Below are positions 26,865 to 36,837 of a stretch of 64,000 nucleotides of DNA, piece after piece. A model generated the notes under the pieces. The model did not search any database, was not told the origin of the DNA, and worked only from the letters and a program-made list of their open reading frames with translations. The position numbers and the translations under genes were made by a program. Numbering within the stretch: position 1 is the first letter of the stretch; every line of letters begins with the position of its first letter. This stretch comes from Metabacillus endolithicus (GTDB taxonomy: Bacteria > Bacillota > Bacilli > Bacillales > Bacillaceae). Where the stretch lies: the NCBI RefSeq assembly GCF_023078335.1, contig NZ_CP095550.1:2462001-2526000 (forward strand), in the 5' to 3' direction.

Positions 26865-28876
26865 TCATTGATTTCTAAAGTAGAATACGGTTTTTTGTGT
26901 AATATCTGTTCCTGCACGTCCGCGCCCTATGCTAATAAATCCAAGTTCAGCAAGCTTACTCATTTTTGTTCGTAGTTGTTGTTCCGTTAAAGGATGGGAA
27001 TGAAGCCTGGACCACTCGACTAATTTCAACCGACTTATCCCACTGTTATTTTGATAAAGCTCATATATTCCTTTAAGAACAAATTCTAGCTCAGGATTAA
27101 GAATTCTTACTTCGTCTTTCTCTTTTTCCTCAAAGGAAAAGTCTGTCGGCAAATGCTCCTCTCTCAAAGGTTCACCATTTGCAACAGCCACCATATATTG
27201 CAAAACATTCTTTAGCTCTCGTACATTTCCTTTCCAGGTTCGCTTTTAAAAAAATACAACAAATGTTCATCCAATATTCTCTGTTGTTCGTTCACACTAA
27301 ACTGCTCTAAAAACGCTTGAATGAAAAAGGGGATATCATCAATGCGATCTCTAAGTGGAGGAATCTTCAAATATAATACTTTAAGACGATGATAAAGATC
27401 TTCCCTGAATTGTCCGTTTTCTATCATGTCAGGTAAGTTTTTATTCGTTGCCGCAATGACACGCACATTGATTGGGATGTTTTTTTCTCCTCCAATTTTC
27501 CTCACTTCCATCTCTTGTAAAACTCGAAGTAATCTTGCTTGAAGCTTCACACTGATATCACCAATTTCATCTAGAAAGATTGTGCCACCGTCCGCTTGCT
27601 CAAACAATCCTTTCTTCCCTCCCTTTTTTGCACCAGTAAAGGCGCCATCTTCGTATCCAAACAGCTCACTTTCTAATAAATCCTCTGGAAGGGCACTGAA
27701 ATTAATTGCAACGAATGGATTGTTGACTCTTGATGAGGCTTGATGAATGGCATGTGCAAACAGTTCCTTGCCTGTCCCATTTTCCCCAACTATTAAAATA
27801 GGTGCCTCTGTTTTAGCTAATCGAAAGGCAATTTCCTTTGTTTCCTCTATTAATCTGCTTTTTCCTAAAATAGAAGCAAATGTATATTTCGAAACGTATC
27901 CTTTCTTTTGCAAAGCAACACGTCTTGCTTTTTCCATATCAATCGTTTCATCAACATTTTTAAAGGTAGCAACAATCGTGTTTTCAGCTTTCATAAAAAA
28001 GCGATGAACCATGTACGGTGTTTGCTTTATAGTAAAATACTCGTTTGATTCCTCATCTTTTCGTGACAAAAAGCGCATTAAGGCAAGATCATTTAACACT
28101 CTATTTAACGGCTTTCCAATCGCAAATCTTGATGAAATGCCTAATAGTCTTTCTAGTTCTTCATTAAAAACGGTAATTTTCCCATCTTTCCCAAAAGCCA
28201 GGATCCCATCATTTACCCCGTCAACAACACGCTTTAAATAACGATTTAAAGTAGAAGCTTTTTGACTTTCATTTGATAGCTTTTTGGTTAAATCAATAAT
28301 TTTCTTTGTGTATCGATCTGCAAACTCCATACTAATAGAGTTTGGGAGTTGAAAATGCTCTACAATTTTAAAAATCGTATAAATATCGATCAATCTAACA
28401 CCTATATTAATCTTTCTATGTATATGCGTAGGGATTAGCTCCATCTCGCCTGGTGTGATGGCTGCATAAATGTTTGATGGGACATGCTCGTTTTCTGGAT
28501 GATAAGGAAAATAGTTCACATGATTCATTCCTAATGCCTTTAATGTCCGAATTGAGTCTTGTGCAGTTTCAAGAAAATCATTAACATAAAGCACATTTGC
28601 ACCTTCAGGTATTGATAATAATTGATCAATATATTCATAATTTATTGTTCGATTTGCCACAATAACTTTACAGTTTGTTCTAACAATCTCTTTCACTTCC
28701 TCCTCAATTAGGTAAGAGGAATAAACAATTAGTTGATTAGTTAACGTTTTCGGTAAATGCTCCTCAACTGCATAGCTGTGAATGGTAACAACATCACCAA
28801 AAATAGATTTCAACTGACTTCTTAGTGTTTTCTTTGTTTCAGTTGTTCCTGCTAACAATACAAGCTCTTTCCTCAT
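26865..28876 (-). pseudogene. Sigma-54-dependent activator (PrpR-N/PAS/AAA+), broken by one missing base
   Basis: The first 554 residues hold a PrpR-like N-terminal region (1-150), a PAS domain (about 210-310) and an AAA+ domain with Walker A GENGTGKE (364-371), the sigma-54-contacting GAFTGA (411-416) and Walker B TIFLDEIGD (432-440). The frame then stops at 27212. A second frame resumes with WKGNVREL and a winged-helix-like C-terminus ending at 26865. Adding one A to the A4 run (T4 at 27244-27247) joins them into 670 residues reading KKRTWKGNVREL. The gene is divergent from a transporter-dipeptidase operon with a sigma-54 promoter, which it should activate. ATG 28876 follows AAGGA by 8 bases. 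Confidence 0.82.
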
Positions 28877-28905
28877 CTACATCATCCTTCTTTTATTTGG
28901 GTTGA

Positions 28906-28952
28906 AATAGGTTGATAATCTATTTAATTAGGTGTTATTTAATAAACCTATT
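28906..28952. promoter_or_regulatory. Candidate upstream activator sites
   Basis: AATAGGTT (28906-28913) is mirrored by AACCTATT (28945-28952). An overlapping imperfect dyad starts with TAGGT and ends with ACCTA (28929-28950). They lie 50-95 bases upstream of the sigma-54 promoter, where an enhancer-binding protein would dock. Confidence 0.45.
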
Positions 28953-28998
28953 ATAGCAAAATATGTTGAGTTGCCCTTTATTTAGTGGAAAATATTCT

Positions 28999-29014
28999 TG
29001 GCATGGAATTTGCA
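28999..29014 (+). promoter_or_regulatory. Sigma-54 (SigL) -24/-12 promoter
   Basis: TGGCATGGAATTTGCA fits the consensus TGGCAYR-N4-TTGCW completely, with GG and GC at the required 10-base spacing. It lies 42 bases before the YfcC-type transporter ATG, opposite a sigma-54 activator gene. Confidence 0.88.
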
Positions 29015-29055
29015 AATACATGAATGAACAAACTAAAAAGTGAGTGGGGGATATT

Positions 29056-30558
29056 ATGAAAAAAGAGAACAAAGTTTGGAAAATGCCACATACTTTTATC
29101 ATCGTTTTCTTTGTTGTTATTTTAGCAGCTGTTACAACATTTCTTGTGCCAATTGGACAATTTCAAACTGAAGAAATCACGTACACTTCCGATGGTCAAG
29201 AGAATACAAAAACTGTCCTTATATCTGATAGCTTTGAGTACGTAAAAGATGAGGAAGGAAATTTAGTCCGTCCTGGTACGAGTTTGTTTGAACCCTATGG
29301 TGAAGCAGGCTTTTTAAACTATGTGTTTGAAGGTTTAGTTTCCGGTGATAAATGGGGATCAGCAGTAGGTGTTATTGCTTTCATTCTTATCATTGGTGGA
29401 GCATTTGGAATTATCATGCGCACGAAAGCTATTGATGAGGGGCTGCTGAAAGTCATTGACCGAACAAAAGGTCGAGAAGCTTTGATCATTCCAATTATGT
29501 TCGTTCTCTTCTCTTTGGGAGGAGCAGTGTTTGGAATGGGAGAAGAAGCAATTGCTTTTGCCATGATTCTTGTACCTCTTATGGTTGTTCTCGGCTATGA
29601 TGCTATCACTGGTGTCATGATTACTTATGTTGCCACGCAAATCGGGTTTGCCACTTCATGGATGAATCCATTCGGTGTTGCCATTGCCCAGGGAATATCA
29701 GGGGTACCTGTTTTATCAGGAACACCTTTCCGAATGATTATGTGGGCTGTTTTCACAACGGTTGGGATCATTTATACATGGAGATATGCATCATCCATTA
29801 GAAAAGAGCCAACTCGCTCTGCTTCCTATGATACGGACGATTATTTTCGAAAAGAAGCACAAAAGCAAAACATTTCTTCAAATTTCACGTTAGGTCATGG
29901 ACTTGTTATCTTAACCATTGTAGCTGGAATCTCTTGGATTATTTGGGGCGTTGTTAAGCATGCTTACTATATTCCTGAAATTGCCTCACAGTTTTTCACA
30001 ATCGGTTTGGTAGCTGGGATCATCGGAGTTATCTTTAAACTAAATGGTATGACTTTAAACGATATTGCAGAGGGCTTTACTAACGGGGCCAAAGATTTAC
30101 TGCCTGCAGCCTTAGTTGTTGGAATGGCAAAAGGAATCGTGATTATCCTCGGTGGTGATAGTCCTGATTCACCATCTGTCTTAAACACGATGTTATATGG
30201 AGCTGGGCAAGTTATTGGAGATTTTCCAGAAGCATTATCTGCTTGGTTTATGTATGTCTTCCAGTCTATTTTTAATTTCTTCGTTGTGTCTGGATCAGGT
30301 CAGGCAGCATTAACAATGCCGCTAATGGCACCTTTAGCAGACATTGCTGGTGTGACGCGACAAGTGGCTGTTTTAGCCTTTCAGTTAGGTGATGGATTAA
30401 CCAATATCCTTGTTCCAACATCCGCAGCTTTAATGGGTGCTCTTGGTGCAGCTAGAATTGACTGGGGCACATGGGCAAAATTCATCATTAAATTTATGTT
30501 ATTATTGTTTGTATTATCTAGTATTTTCATCTTTATAGCTGTATTTATCGGCTATTAA
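29056..30558 (+). CDS. YfcC-family transporter
   Basis: This 500-residue membrane protein has about 12 hydrophobic segments and belongs to the YfcC/DcuC-like family of putative amino-acid or dicarboxylate carriers. A characteristic FGMGEEAIAFAMIL segment lies near 157-170 and SGSGQAALTMPLMAPLAD near 414-431. The ATG at 29056 is preceded by GGGGG; an in-frame GTG at 29044 lacks a site. It is followed after 27 bases by iadA and read from a sigma-54 promoter. The pairing suggests uptake of isoaspartyl peptides or of aspartate-type products, which is inference. Confidence 0.85.
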   Translation: MKKENKVWKMPHTFIIVFFVVILAAVTTFLVPIGQFQTEEITYTSDGQENTKTVLISDSFEYVKDEEGNLVRPGTSLFEPYGEAGFLNYVFEGLVSGDKWGSAVGVIAFILIIGGAFGIIMRTKAIDEGLLKVIDRTKGREALIIPIMFVLFSLGGAVFGMGEEAIAFAMILVPLMVVLGYDAITGVMITYVATQIGFATSWMNPFGVAIAQGISGVPVLSGTPFRMIMWAVFTTVGIIYTWRYASSIRKEPTRSASYDTDDYFRKEAQKQNISSNFTLGHGLVILTIVAGISWIIWGVVKHAYYIPEIASQFFTIGLVAGIIGVIFKLNGMTLNDIAEGFTNGAKDLLPAALVVGMAKGIVIILGGDSPDSPSVLNTMLYGAGQVIGDFPEALSAWFMYVFQSIFNFFVVSGSGQAALTMPLMAPLADIAGVTRQVAVLAFQLGDGLTNILVPTSAALMGALGAARIDWGTWAKFIIKFMLLLFVLSSIFIFIAVFIGY

Positions 30559-30585
30559 TTTAGAGCTAAGAAAGGAGCATGTCAG

Positions 30586-31755
30586 GTGTTAACGCTTATA
30601 AGGAACGGAGAGGTATATGCTCCTGATTATTTAGGTAAAAAAGACATTCTTCTCGTTTATGATAAAATTGGATTTATTGAAGACCATATTCCTGTTCCAG
30701 CAAATTTTGTAGATATAACAGTAATCGATGCTACAGGGATGAAAGTTGTACCCGGCTTTATTGATTCACATGTTCACATTACCGGCGGTGGTGGCGAAGG
30801 AAGTTATAAAACCCGCACTCCTGAACTGCAATTAACAGATGCTACTTTATCAGGCATTACCACCATTATTGGTGTGATTGGCACCGATGGCACAACAAGA
30901 ACAATGCCTAATTTAATTGCAAAGGCACGTGCTCTTGAAGAAGAAGGCATCACTTGCTATGTGCATACTGGTTCCTACCAGGTTCCTGTTAAAACGCTAA
31001 CCGGAAAAATTGAAGATGATCTTATCTTAATTGATAAAATCATCGGTGTCGGGGAAATTGCGATTAGTGACCATAGATCTTCACAGCCGACTGTAGAAGA
31101 AATGGCAAAGCTCGCATCTGCGGCCCGAATTGGTGGGATGCTTTCTGGAAAAGCAGGAATTGTTAATATTCATGTTGGTGACAGTAAAGATCACCTAGAT
31201 CTTATTCTAAAGGTCCTTGAAACAACAGACCTTCCAATTCGTCAATTTTATCCAACCCACATCAATCGAAATCCACATCTTTTTGAAGCAGGAATTTCCT
31301 ATGCGAAAAGAGGTGGCTGGGTTGATTTCACAACAAGTACAATTCCTAAATTTCTTGCTGAAGGTGAAGTTTCCTGTAGTCAGGGCTTAAAAAGAATGTT
31401 AGATGAGGATGTACCGATTGAACAAATTACCTTCACCTCTGACGGGCAAGCGAGTCTTCCGGACTTTAATGAGGACGGTGAGATGGTCGGCTTAAAAATT
31501 GGCAAGGTAAATACACTTTTTCAAGCTGTAAAAGATGCTGTTCAAATAGAACATATTCCGTTAGAAACCGCCTTAAAAGTCATTACCAGTAATCCTGCTA
31601 CTATCTTAAAACTGAAGCAAAAAGGCGAACTAAAGACTGGTAGTGATGCAGATATTGTGCTTTTAGATCAGAATCTTTCCATTCAATCTGTCTGGGCTAA
31701 AGGGCAACATATGGTATCAGAAGGAAAAGCACTTGTGAAGGGTACCTTCGAATAG
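30586..31755 (+). CDS. iadA: Beta-aspartyl (isoaspartyl) dipeptidase
   Basis: This 389-residue amidohydrolase cleaves isoaspartyl dipeptides that come from damaged proteins. Metal ligands are visible in GFIDSHVHITGGGGEG near 58-73, VNIHVGD near 203, and FYPTHINRN near 228; GEIAISDHRSS near 154 and FTSDGQAS near 285 complete the active site. The GTG start follows GGAG by 8 bases. It is second in the sigma-54-driven operon after the YfcC-type carrier and closed by a terminator. Confidence 0.9.
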   Translation: MLTLIRNGEVYAPDYLGKKDILLVYDKIGFIEDHIPVPANFVDITVIDATGMKVVPGFIDSHVHITGGGGEGSYKTRTPELQLTDATLSGITTIIGVIGTDGTTRTMPNLIAKARALEEEGITCYVHTGSYQVPVKTLTGKIEDDLILIDKIIGVGEIAISDHRSSQPTVEEMAKLASAARIGGMLSGKAGIVNIHVGDSKDHLDLILKVLETTDLPIRQFYPTHINRNPHLFEAGISYAKRGGWVDFTTSTIPKFLAEGEVSCSQGLKRMLDEDVPIEQITFTSDGQASLPDFNEDGEMVGLKIGKVNTLFQAVKDAVQIEHIPLETALKVITSNPATILKLKQKGELKTGSDADIVLLDQNLSIQSVWAKGQHMVSEGKALVKGTFE

Positions 31756-31766
31756 TGATTATAGGT

Positions 31767-31798
31767 AAAGCCTCGATTTTAGAGGCTTTTTTATTTTT
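31767..31798 (+). terminator. iadA terminator
   Basis: AAGCCTC pairs with GAGGCTT around a 7-nt loop and is followed by a long T tract. Confidence 0.9.
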
Positions 31799-31861
31799 CT
31801 TCTCACAACGTCCGTAAATCCCTCATATACTGTTGCAGACCATAACCTATGAGGTGTTTTT

Positions 31862-32302
31862 ATGAAGATTAGAAAAGCAACACAAAATGAAACAAATTCC
31901 CTTCTTCATATGACAATTAATACAATGAATGAAAGCTCAATGGGGACTGTTAAAAATGATTTTCATACGGGAATGAATATGTTCGTGCCTTTATTAAATA
32001 GTGGTGCTTATTATCTTGTTGCAATTGATAAACAGGTGATAGCAGGCTGGGTTCTACTAGGTCCTGATTTTAATCCAATGAATACTCGAAAAACAGGCAG
32101 CATTATTGCTCTTTATGTATTTCCACAATATCGAAAAGGCGGACTAGGGAAGCAGCTTATGAATAAAGCAATTGATGAGCTAAAGTCTGAAGGATATCAC
32201 AAAGCTCAACTAAATGTTTTTACTGGTAATCCCGCAAAATCATTGTATAAAAAGCTAGGCTTCAAAGAGATTTCTTCCATTATGGAGATGGATATTAATT
32301 AA
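31862..32302 (+). CDS. GNAT-family N-acetyltransferase
   Basis: This 146-residue protein contains the acetyl-CoA-binding motif A region IIALYVFPQYRKGGLGKQLM near 81-100 (Q/R-x-x-G-x-G/A as RKGGLG), followed by the AQLNVFTGNPAKSLYKKLGF motif B near 118-137. The ATG follows GAGGTG by 5 bases. The substrate is unknown. Confidence 0.83.
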   Translation: MKIRKATQNETNSLLHMTINTMNESSMGTVKNDFHTGMNMFVPLLNSGAYYLVAIDKQVIAGWVLLGPDFNPMNTRKTGSIIALYVFPQYRKGGLGKQLMNKAIDELKSEGYHKAQLNVFTGNPAKSLYKKLGFKEISSIMEMDIN

Positions 32303-32356
32303 AAGGATTTTCCATCTTCATATGGTTTTTTATTTCTAGTATTCGCATACATATAA

Positions 32357-32370
32357 TGTAAACGCTAACA
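32357..32370. promoter_or_regulatory. cre-like site
   Basis: TGTAAACGCTAACA fits the CcpA consensus TGNAANCGNTNNCN. It lies 145 bases before the UMF1-type transporter. Confidence 0.4.
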
Positions 32371-32514
32371 TTACTCTTCTTCTCCCTGCATCTGAATATC
32401 ATGCATTGATATTGTTAATGCTTTATTAACTCAATGTAAAATTTTAGTAACAACCCTCCTTCTTTTTAAAATTCTTGTAGAATAGAAGGGAAAGTCTACT
32501 AGGGAGGCAAACTG

Positions 32515-33762
32515 ATGAAGCGCTTTACTAAAGAAGAAAATAGTTGGATTTTTTATGATTGGGCAAGCTCTGCTTATTCTATTATTATCTCTACAGCTGT
32601 TTTTCCAATATATTATAAGGCGGCTGCAATGAACGCAGGAGTAAGTGCCGCAAACTCTACTGCTTATTTAGGTTATACAATCTCAATCGCAACATTTATT
32701 TTGGCTATGCTTGGACCTATATTAGGAACAATTGCTGACTATCAGGGCTACAAAAAGCGATTTTTTTCCTTCTTCTTTACATTAGGAATGGGATTTACCG
32801 CACTACTCGCCTTTATCCCCTCTGAGCAATGGCTTCTTTTGCTAGTTTGCTATACATTGGCTGCCATTGGCTTCTCTGGATCAAACATTTTCTATGATGC
32901 CTTTTTGGTAGATGTCACAACAGAGGAACGAATGAATCGTATTTCTGCCCGTGGATTTGGACTTGGTTATATCGGAAGTACCATACCTTTTATTATCAGC
33001 ATTGCCATTATTGTTTTAGCACAAAGTGAACTTATTCCACTTTCAACAACAGTTGCAAGTAAGATCGCATTTATCATAACCGCAGTTTGGTGGGGACTTT
33101 TTGCTATTCCACTATTTAAAAATGTTCACCAGCGTTATTATATTGAGCGTGAACCAAATCCGGTCTTTAACAGCTTTAAACGACTCTCTCAAACTCTAAA
33201 AGAAGTTCGAAAACATCGTGCTTTATTTCTATTTTTATTAGCCTATTTTTTCTATATTGATGGAGTTGGAACAATTATTACAATGTCAACTGCCTACGGA
33301 ACTGACCTAGGTATTAGTTCTACAAGCCTGCTCATTATTCTCTTTGTAACACAAGTTGTGGCTGCTCCATTTGCTATTCTATACGGTAGATTATCTGAAC
33401 GCTTTACCGGTAAAAAAATGCTCTACGTCGGAATCATCATCTATATGGGTGTATGTATTTATGCATATTTTCTTGATTCAACAATGGATTTTTGGATTCT
33501 AGCTATGCTCGTTGCTACTTCTCAAGGTGGTATTCAAGCATTGAGTCGCTCTTATTACGCTAAGCTTATTCCGAAAGAGAAGGCAAATGAATTTTTTGGT
33601 TTTTATAACATCTTCGGAAAATTTGCTTCCATTATGGGACCTTTGCTTGTAGGGGTAACGGCTCAAGTAACAGGAAATTCAAGTAGTGGTGTATTTAGTT
33701 TAGTTATTCTGTTTATCATTGGTATTCTTATTTTAATAAAAGTGCCAGAACCTAAGGTATAA
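32515..33762 (+). CDS. MFS transporter, UMF1/Atg22-like (YxiO-like)
   Basis: This 415-residue protein with about 12 transmembrane segments begins with the family's [16 protein letters not shown] motif near 10-25, and shows [10 protein letters not shown] near 123 and [17 protein letters not shown] near 338. It resembles B. subtilis YxiO and yeast Atg22-type carriers. GGGAGG lies 7 bases before the ATG. The substrate is unknown; permeases of this group have been linked to amino acids. Confidence 0.85.
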   Translation: MKRFTKEENSWIFYDWASSAYSIIISTAVFPIYYKAAAMNAGVSAANSTAYLGYTISIATFILAMLGPILGTIADYQGYKKRFFSFFFTLGMGFTALLAFIPSEQWLLLLVCYTLAAIGFSGSNIFYDAFLVDVTTEERMNRISARGFGLGYIGSTIPFIISIAIIVLAQSELIPLSTTVASKIAFIITAVWWGLFAIPLFKNVHQRYYIEREPNPVFNSFKRLSQTLKEVRKHRALFLFLLAYFFYIDGVGTIITMSTAYGTDLGISSTSLLIILFVTQVVAAPFAILYGRLSERFTGKKMLYVGIIIYMGVCIYAYFLDSTMDFWILAMLVATSQGGIQALSRSYYAKLIPKEKANEFFGFYNIFGKFASIMGPLLVGVTAQVTGNSSSGVFSLVILFIIGILILIKVPEPKV

Positions 33763-33771
33763 GTTATTTTC

Positions 33772-33796
33772 GAGACGATTCTTTCGTCTCTTTTTC
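33772..33796 (+). terminator. UMF1 gene terminator
   Basis: GAGACGA pairs with TCGTCTC around 5 bases, followed by TTTTTC. Confidence 0.85.
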
Positions 33797-33876
33797 TTTT
33801 CAGCGTATTTTATCCAATGCTTTTGGCTACCCTTTGGCTATTAATATGAAAAGGGGTGAAAAGGTTGGAGGACTTA

Positions 33877-34589
33877 ATGAAGGACTTACTTATTGTCCTA
33901 GGACGTATTGTCACGATTCTACCTTTATTGCTTTTTGTCACCATTTTCATGGGTAAGCGTGCTATTGGGGAACTCCCAATTTTCGATTTTCTCATTATCC
34001 TCACTTTAGGTGCTGTTGTTGGTGCAGATATTGCAGATCCAAACATCAAACACCTTCCAACTGCTTTTACAATTGTTGTCATTGGGATATTTCAGAGGCT
34101 TGTTGCTAGGTGGAAGATTAAAAATCGAAAGTTTGGAAAGCTCATTACCTTTGAACCTACACTCGTAGTTCAAAATGGGAAATTACTAAAAGAAAATATT
34201 AGCAGAATTCATTATTCTATAGATAATGTGCTTCAAATGTTAAGAGAAAAAAATACGTTTGATCTAAATGAGGTAGAATTAGCAATTATTGAAGCAAATG
34301 GGGCACTAAGTGTTTTAAAAAAAGATGAAAAACAAACGGTAACAAAAGAAGATATGAAGCTTACTAGCTCTAGCCCTCCATTTCCTTTCCAGTGATGATG
34401 GAGGGAAAAATTTATGATAACACACTGCGTTATTTTCAAGTAGACGAAACATGGTTAAAACAGCAATTAGCACACAAGGGTATTATTACTTACGAGAATA
34501 TCTTTTATATTTCGCTTAACCGAAACCTTGATTTATCTATTTCATTCAATGATGAGAAGAATGAAAAACTCCCTCCCCTGTATCATTAG
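33877..34589 (+). pseudogene. DUF421 (YetF-like) membrane protein, broken by one missing base
   Basis: The N-terminal part has three hydrophobic segments and the family motifs MGKRAIGELPIFDFLIILTLG near 24-44 and GADIAD near 48. A soluble YetF-type domain follows (FEPTLVVQNGKLLKENI near 93). The frame stops at 34395, just where a second frame continues with VMMEGKIYDNTLRYF to 34589. Adding one T to TTT at 34386-34388 gives FPFPVMMEGK and a 237-residue protein, the normal family length. The ATG at 33877 follows GGAGG by 5 bases. An overlapping two-gene arrangement (GTGA overlap) is the alternative. Confidence 0.75.
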
Positions 34590-34593
34590 ATAA

Positions 34594-34638
34594 AAAAAGA
34601 TGAAAGGGTGGATCATTAATCCAGCCTTTCATCTTTTT
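34594..34638. terminator. Strong bidirectional terminator
   Basis: AAAAAGATGAAAGG pairs with CCTTTCATCTTTTT and the inner TGGAT with ATCCA. T tracts occur on both strands. On the minus strand it closes the bmrCD operon. Confidence 0.9.
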
Positions 34639-34642
34639 CTTT

Positions 34643-34737
34643 TTACACTCTGTTAGTTTTTCTGTTACGAACGATTTTCTTTACAATTGGATAGATGATA
34701 GGATCCACTTTACTAGATTCTTTACGAATTTTTTCAT
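34643..34737 (-). CDS. Possible 31-residue basic peptide, frame broken by one missing base
   Basis: An ideal ribosome site (AGGAGG, 6 bases from ATG 34737) is followed by only 17 codons as sequenced. If the A6 run after ATG had one more A, the frame would continue to 34643. It would then encode MKKIRKESSKVDPIIYP plus a Lys/Arg-rich tail ending NRV. It lies between bmrD and the shared terminator on the bmr strand. I do not recognise the peptide; the open frame could be chance. Confidence 0.4.
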
Positions 34738-34803
34738 TGTTAACCTCCTATTACTCGTTATATTCCCCGGAAAATAGGAGATTAAACACGCTTTCCTCTC
34801 TCT

Positions 34804-36837
34804 CTATCCTACGTTTGAAACTTCTTTTCCTAGCTGTAATTGATGCATTTTATAATACTTTCCTTTTTGCTCTAGGAGTTCCTCATGACTTCCCCTTTCA
34901 ACAATTTCACCATGATCTAACACTAAAATTTGATCTGCATTTCGAATCGTTGATAATCGGTGTGCAATGATAAAAGTTGTTCGTCCTTCCTTTACCACAT
35001 TTAATGCTTGTTGAATCATTGCTTCAGTTTCTGTATCAATATTAGCTGTTGCTTCATCTAGTATTAAAATCGCCGGGTCATATGCTAATGCCCGTGCAAA
35101 CGAAATAAGCTGTCGTTCTCCCGCTGATAACGTGCTACCCTTTTCTAAAACTGGCTCTTCAAATTGATTAGGTAGCTGTTTAATAAATCTCTCTGCACCT
35201 ACATCCCTCAAAGCTTTTCTTACCCGTTCTATAGGAATCTCATCATTTCCGAGGCTAACATTTGATTCAATTGTACCCGTAAATAGAAACGGATCTTGTA
35301 ACACAATGCCCATGTGCTTCCGCAGCTGTTGACGCGGAATTTGGCTTGTATCCATAGAATCTATCGTTATTTTTCCGCGGTTGATATCGTAATATCGAAA
35401 TAACAGGTTGATAATGGAGCTTTTCCCAGATCCTGTGTGACCAACTAACGCAACTGTCTCTCCTTTTCTGGCTTCAAAGGAGATATGTTTTAATACATCA
35501 TTTTCACCATCATACGAGAATGATACATTTTCAAATGCAACGTTTCCTTGAAATCTAGGAAGGATCTCTGTGTCCACTACCTCCCCTTTTTCATCAAGTA
35601 ATTCAAATACACGCTCTGATGCAACACGCGCCTGTTCCAACTGTGCAAGTTGATTTACAATATCCGTTACAGGCTGGAACAATCGATTTAAATAATCTAC
35701 AAAGGCATACAAAACACCAATTGAGATAATACCGGTTGCTGTTAGTGACTGCCCTCCGAAATACCAGATTAATGCTACAAATGTGGCATTTCTTAGCACA
35801 TTTACTAAATTATGAGAAGTTAAAGCGTTTAAACTTAGTAATTTATTTTGATACGTGAAGTGCTCTTTATTCAGCACCTCAAATTCAGCAATTGTTTGCT
35901 TTTTTCGACGAAATGCCCGAATAATCGTCATACCTTGTATCGACTCATTTACCACTCCATTTATATCACTAACACGAGTACGGATTAAATGATTATAGTT
36001 AGAAGCTACTTTTCGATAAAGCACCGTCCAGATAAACAAAATCGGTACAACAAGCAATGTAATCAGTGCCAGCTTGACGTCTAAGAAGAACAAAGCAATT
36101 AAAATTCCTGTCATATAAATACCACTTGTGAAAAAGCTCGCTAACACTTTTACATATAATTCCCTTATCGCCTCTGTGTCGTTTGTTACACGTGAAACAA
36201 TTTTCCCGGCGGGACGATTGTCGAAATATGAAAGTGGTACTCTTTGAATATGCTCAAATACATCTGTTCTCATTTTCTGGATAATACGGTTGGCTGCCTT
36301 TTGTAACAGCAAGGACTTTCCATATTGAAAGAAAGCTGCAACCAAGAGCAAGCCTACATAAATGCTTAGAAGAAAAATAATCGGTTTTATTTCAGGCTGA
36401 TAAAATGCTAACAGTTCTTCTCGCGTTAGTTTATTTACAGGATAGTTAGCAGTTTCATTCCCTTTACTAATTGTTAATATTTGGTTATTTACAGACCTCT
36501 TACCATCAAATGTTAAATGCTCATTTGTTACATAGAAGGAGCGCCCAACTTGCACAACCTGTATTTGATCTTCACCAACTATCCGGTCTGAAGTTATATC
36601 TGTATTCTTTTTATAATTCTTACCTTTATAGGTGACGGATTGTTCATCTTCCTCTAAAACCTCTACCCACGGCTTTTCAACCCCCATCATATGGTGATCG
36701 ATCATTCTTTTTGCTATAAACGGACCAGTTAACTCTGCTGCTACAGCAAAGGTTAGCATAGCAAGCGCAATAAAGATTGTTCGTTTATAGTGAAGTGCAT
36801 ATTGAACTAGGCGTCTTCCTGTTGAGGGATTCTTCAT
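34804..36837 (-). CDS. bmrD: Multidrug ABC exporter subunit BmrD (YheH)
   Basis: This 677-residue half-transporter has six membrane segments fused to an ATPase. A long external insert (about residues 45-145) between helices 1 and 2 is typical of BmrD. The ATPase has Walker A VGHTGSGKSS near 467 and an intact Walker B with catalytic Glu (ILDEATANID), but the signature is LSAGERQ instead of LSGGQ. It therefore pairs with BmrC so that the BmrD Walker B and the BmrC signature form the active site. It starts directly at the bmrC stop and is translationally coupled. Confidence 0.92.
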   Translation of the reverse strand: MKNPSTGRRLVQYALHYKRTIFIALAMLTFAVAAELTGPFIAKRMIDHHMMGVEKPWVEVLEEDEQSVTYKGKNYKKNTDITSDRIVGEDQIQVVQVGRSFYVTNEHLTFDGKRSVNNQILTISKGNETANYPVNKLTREELLAFYQPEIKPIIFLLSIYVGLLLVAAFFQYGKSLLLQKAANRIIQKMRTDVFEHIQRVPLSYFDNRPAGKIVSRVTNDTEAIRELYVKVLASFFTSGIYMTGILIALFFLDVKLALITLLVVPILFIWTVLYRKVASNYNHLIRTRVSDINGVVNESIQGMTIIRAFRRKKQTIAEFEVLNKEHFTYQNKLLSLNALTSHNLVNVLRNATFVALIWYFGGQSLTATGIISIGVLYAFVDYLNRLFQPVTDIVNQLAQLEQARVASERVFELLDEKGEVVDTEILPRFQGNVAFENVSFSYDGENDVLKHISFEARKGETVALVGHTGSGKSSIINLLFRYYDINRGKITIDSMDTSQIPRQQLRKHMGIVLQDPFLFTGTIESNVSLGNDEIPIERVRKALRDVGAERFIKQLPNQFEEPVLEKGSTLSAGERQLISFARALAYDPAILILDEATANIDTETEAMIQQALNVVKEGRTTFIIAHRLSTIRNADQILVLDHGEIVERGSHEELLEQKGKYYKMHQLQLGKEVSNVG

